In this document: piece after piece, positions 14,626 to 15,762 of the stretch | Position numbering within the stretch: the stretch's first letter is position 1 | Layout: each line of letters begins with the position of its first letter | Source: Candidatus Gottesmanbacteria bacterium CG_4_10_14_0_8_um_filter_37_24 | GTDB lineage: Bacteria; Patescibacteriota; Microgenomatia; 2-02-FULL-39-11 | Length of the DNA: 15,762 nt | NCBI GenBank assembly: GCA_002785215.1 | Contig: PFMK01000006.1 | Coordinates: forward strand, 1 to 15,762 | Reading direction: 5' to 3' | Made by a program: the position numbers and the translations under genes | Notes under the pieces: model-generated | Database searches by the model: none | Told to the model about the DNA's origin: nothing | The model's input: only the letters and a program-made list of their open reading frames with translations

Positions 14626-15738
14626 ATGAGAATAGGTATCGATGCTAGATTATATTCCCAAACAGGAGTTGGACGATACATAAGAAACCTTATTTCCCAG
14701 CTTGCTTTTATCGATAAGAAAAATGAATATTTTATCTATTTTCTTTCTGAAGACTACGATAAGTTCCTACTTCCCAATAACAGGTGGCATAAAAAAATCC
14801 TAAACGTTAAGTGGCATACAATTAAAGAACAGATATATGTGCCTTTTTATCTTTTAAGAGACAATCTTGATTTAGTACATTTTCCATATTTTAACGTCCC
14901 AATTCTTTATCCTAAAAAATATTTATTGACTATTCACGATCTTATTATTGATCATTTTGATACAGGTTCGGCAAGCACGCTTCCGGCAATTTTATATAAG
15001 ATTAAGCGATTAGGTTATAGAATTACTACAAATATTGGTATCAGAAAAGCATCTTATATTTCGGTAATTTCAGAAACAACTAAAAAAGAAGTTGTTGACC
15101 ATTATTCAATTAATCCAAGCTTATTAGCAATTACTTATGATGCTATAGATACTAATTTTTTTAATCTTCATAAATCAATCAAACCAATAAATTTCTACAA
15201 ATTTAAATATATATTATATGTTGGGAATGCTTATCCGCACAAAAATTTAGAGAGGTTTATACTTGCTTTTAAGCAGGTCAGGAGAAAACATAATGTCTCC
15301 TTGGTTTTAGCGGGCGATGATTGGTATTTCTATCCTAGACTAAAGCAAATTGTAAAAAATCTTGGTTTGGATAAATCAGTGATATTTTTTGGCAATGCAG
15401 ATGATAAGCAATTAATAAATTTATACAGTTTTGCCAGATGTCTGGTTTTTCCTTCCCTGATGGAAGGGTTTGGTTTGCCTAATTTAGAAGCAATATTATG
15501 CGGTTGTTATCCGATAATTTCAAATATTTCCGTATTTCATGAAATTTGGGGAGATGATTTAATATATCTTGATCCTTATAATATTAACGATATTCAAAAT
15601 AAAATTATTGACGTTCTTAATTTACCAATGGATGAGTACAAAAAACGAGTTGTTCTTGCACGAAAAAGAATCAATAAATTCAGTTGGCGACAAACTGCCA
15701 TTGATACACTTAAATTATACCAAAAAATTCTAATTTAG
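14626..15738 (+). CDS. GT4 family glycosyltransferase
   Basis: This 370-residue GT-B enzyme of family 4 starts MRIGIDARLYSQTGVGRYIR with TGVGRY (13-18) at the acceptor site and LLTIHDLIIDHFD (100-112) in the N-terminal domain. The donor domain has ILYVGNAYPHKNLERFILAF (196-215), LVFPSLMEGFGLPNLEAILCGCYPIISN (273-300) with EX7E at E280 and E288, and the last helix FSWRQTAIDTL (352-362). PHKN replaces the more common PRKN of the other two GT4 genes. It resembles mannosyltransferases of polysaccharide clusters, but the sugar is not determinable. The gap before it (14583-14625) has no promoter or Shine-Dalgarno site that I can defend. The 24 bp after its stop contain nothing recognisable before the window ends, so the cluster may go on. 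Confidence 0.92.
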   Translation: MRIGIDARLYSQTGVGRYIRNLISQLAFIDKKNEYFIYFLSEDYDKFLLPNNRWHKKILNVKWHTIKEQIYVPFYLLRDNLDLVHFPYFNVPILYPKKYLLTIHDLIIDHFDTGSASTLPAILYKIKRLGYRITTNIGIRKASYISVISETTKKEVVDHYSINPSLLAITYDAIDTNFFNLHKSIKPINFYKFKYILYVGNAYPHKNLERFILAFKQVRRKHNVSLVLAGDDWYFYPRLKQIVKNLGLDKSVIFFGNADDKQLINLYSFARCLVFPSLMEGFGLPNLEAILCGCYPIISNISVFHEIWGDDLIYLDPYNINDIQNKIIDVLNLPMDEYKKRVVLARKRINKFSWRQTAIDTLKLYQKILI

Positions 15739-15762
15739 GCCGCATTCACGAGTTCTAGAAAC

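Noticed and set aside
1..15762. Alternative genetic code with TGA as an amino acid
   Set aside because: Genes at 3057-4400, 5531-6652 and 13674-14582 end at TGA at sensible lengths, and their full-length products match the expected families.

Overview
The window is a dense, AT-rich block of surface-glycan genes. Twelve genes run on the + strand from 701 to 15738, and one gene truncated by the window edge lies on the - strand at the left (3..674). I judge it to come from a bacterium of the Candidate Phyla Radiation (Patescibacteria), most like Microgenomates. The reasons are the very AT-rich coding sequence, compact genes that overlap or nearly touch, the scarcity of Shine-Dalgarno sequences, the crowd of GT-C membrane proteins (DUF2079, PMT_2 type), and a GC-rich palindromic element inside an open frame. 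TGA ends several genes, so the code is standard in that respect (not the TGA=Gly code of Gracilibacteria). The lineage call is inference; there is no rRNA or marker gene here.

Layout. Positions 1-80 hold a GC-rich palindromic repeat that forms the visible 3' part of a - strand membrane-protein frame (start at 674). A 26-bp divergent gap with AT-rich -10-like sequence separates it from a DUF2079 membrane protein (701..2122). After a 62-bp gap comes a tight run of coupled genes: GT2 (2185), PMT_2-type GT-C (3057), GT4 (4384), an unassigned GT-C-like membrane protein (5531), GT4 (6649) and a hexapeptide acetyltransferase (7821). Then follow a WbbL-like GT2 (8454), a 1047-residue fusion of an O-antigen polymerase/ligase-like protein with a PMT_2/ArnT-like GT-C (9337), GT4 (12488), WbbL-like GT2 (13674) and GT4 (14626). 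Gaps between + strand genes after 2185 never exceed 43 bp, and several genes overlap by 1 to 29 bp.

How the genes may work together (inference from families): the cytoplasmic GT4 and GT2 enzymes would assemble a lipid-linked oligosaccharide from nucleotide sugars, and the acetyltransferase would decorate it. The polymerase/ligase-like half of the fusion would polymerise or transfer it on the outer face. The GT-C proteins would add sugars from polyprenyl-phosphate donors outside the membrane. No flippase, initiating phosphoglycosyltransferase, chain-length regulator or nucleotide-sugar synthesis gene is visible, so the pathway is incomplete within this window. No RNA genes, CRISPR arrays, transposases or convincing terminators were seen.
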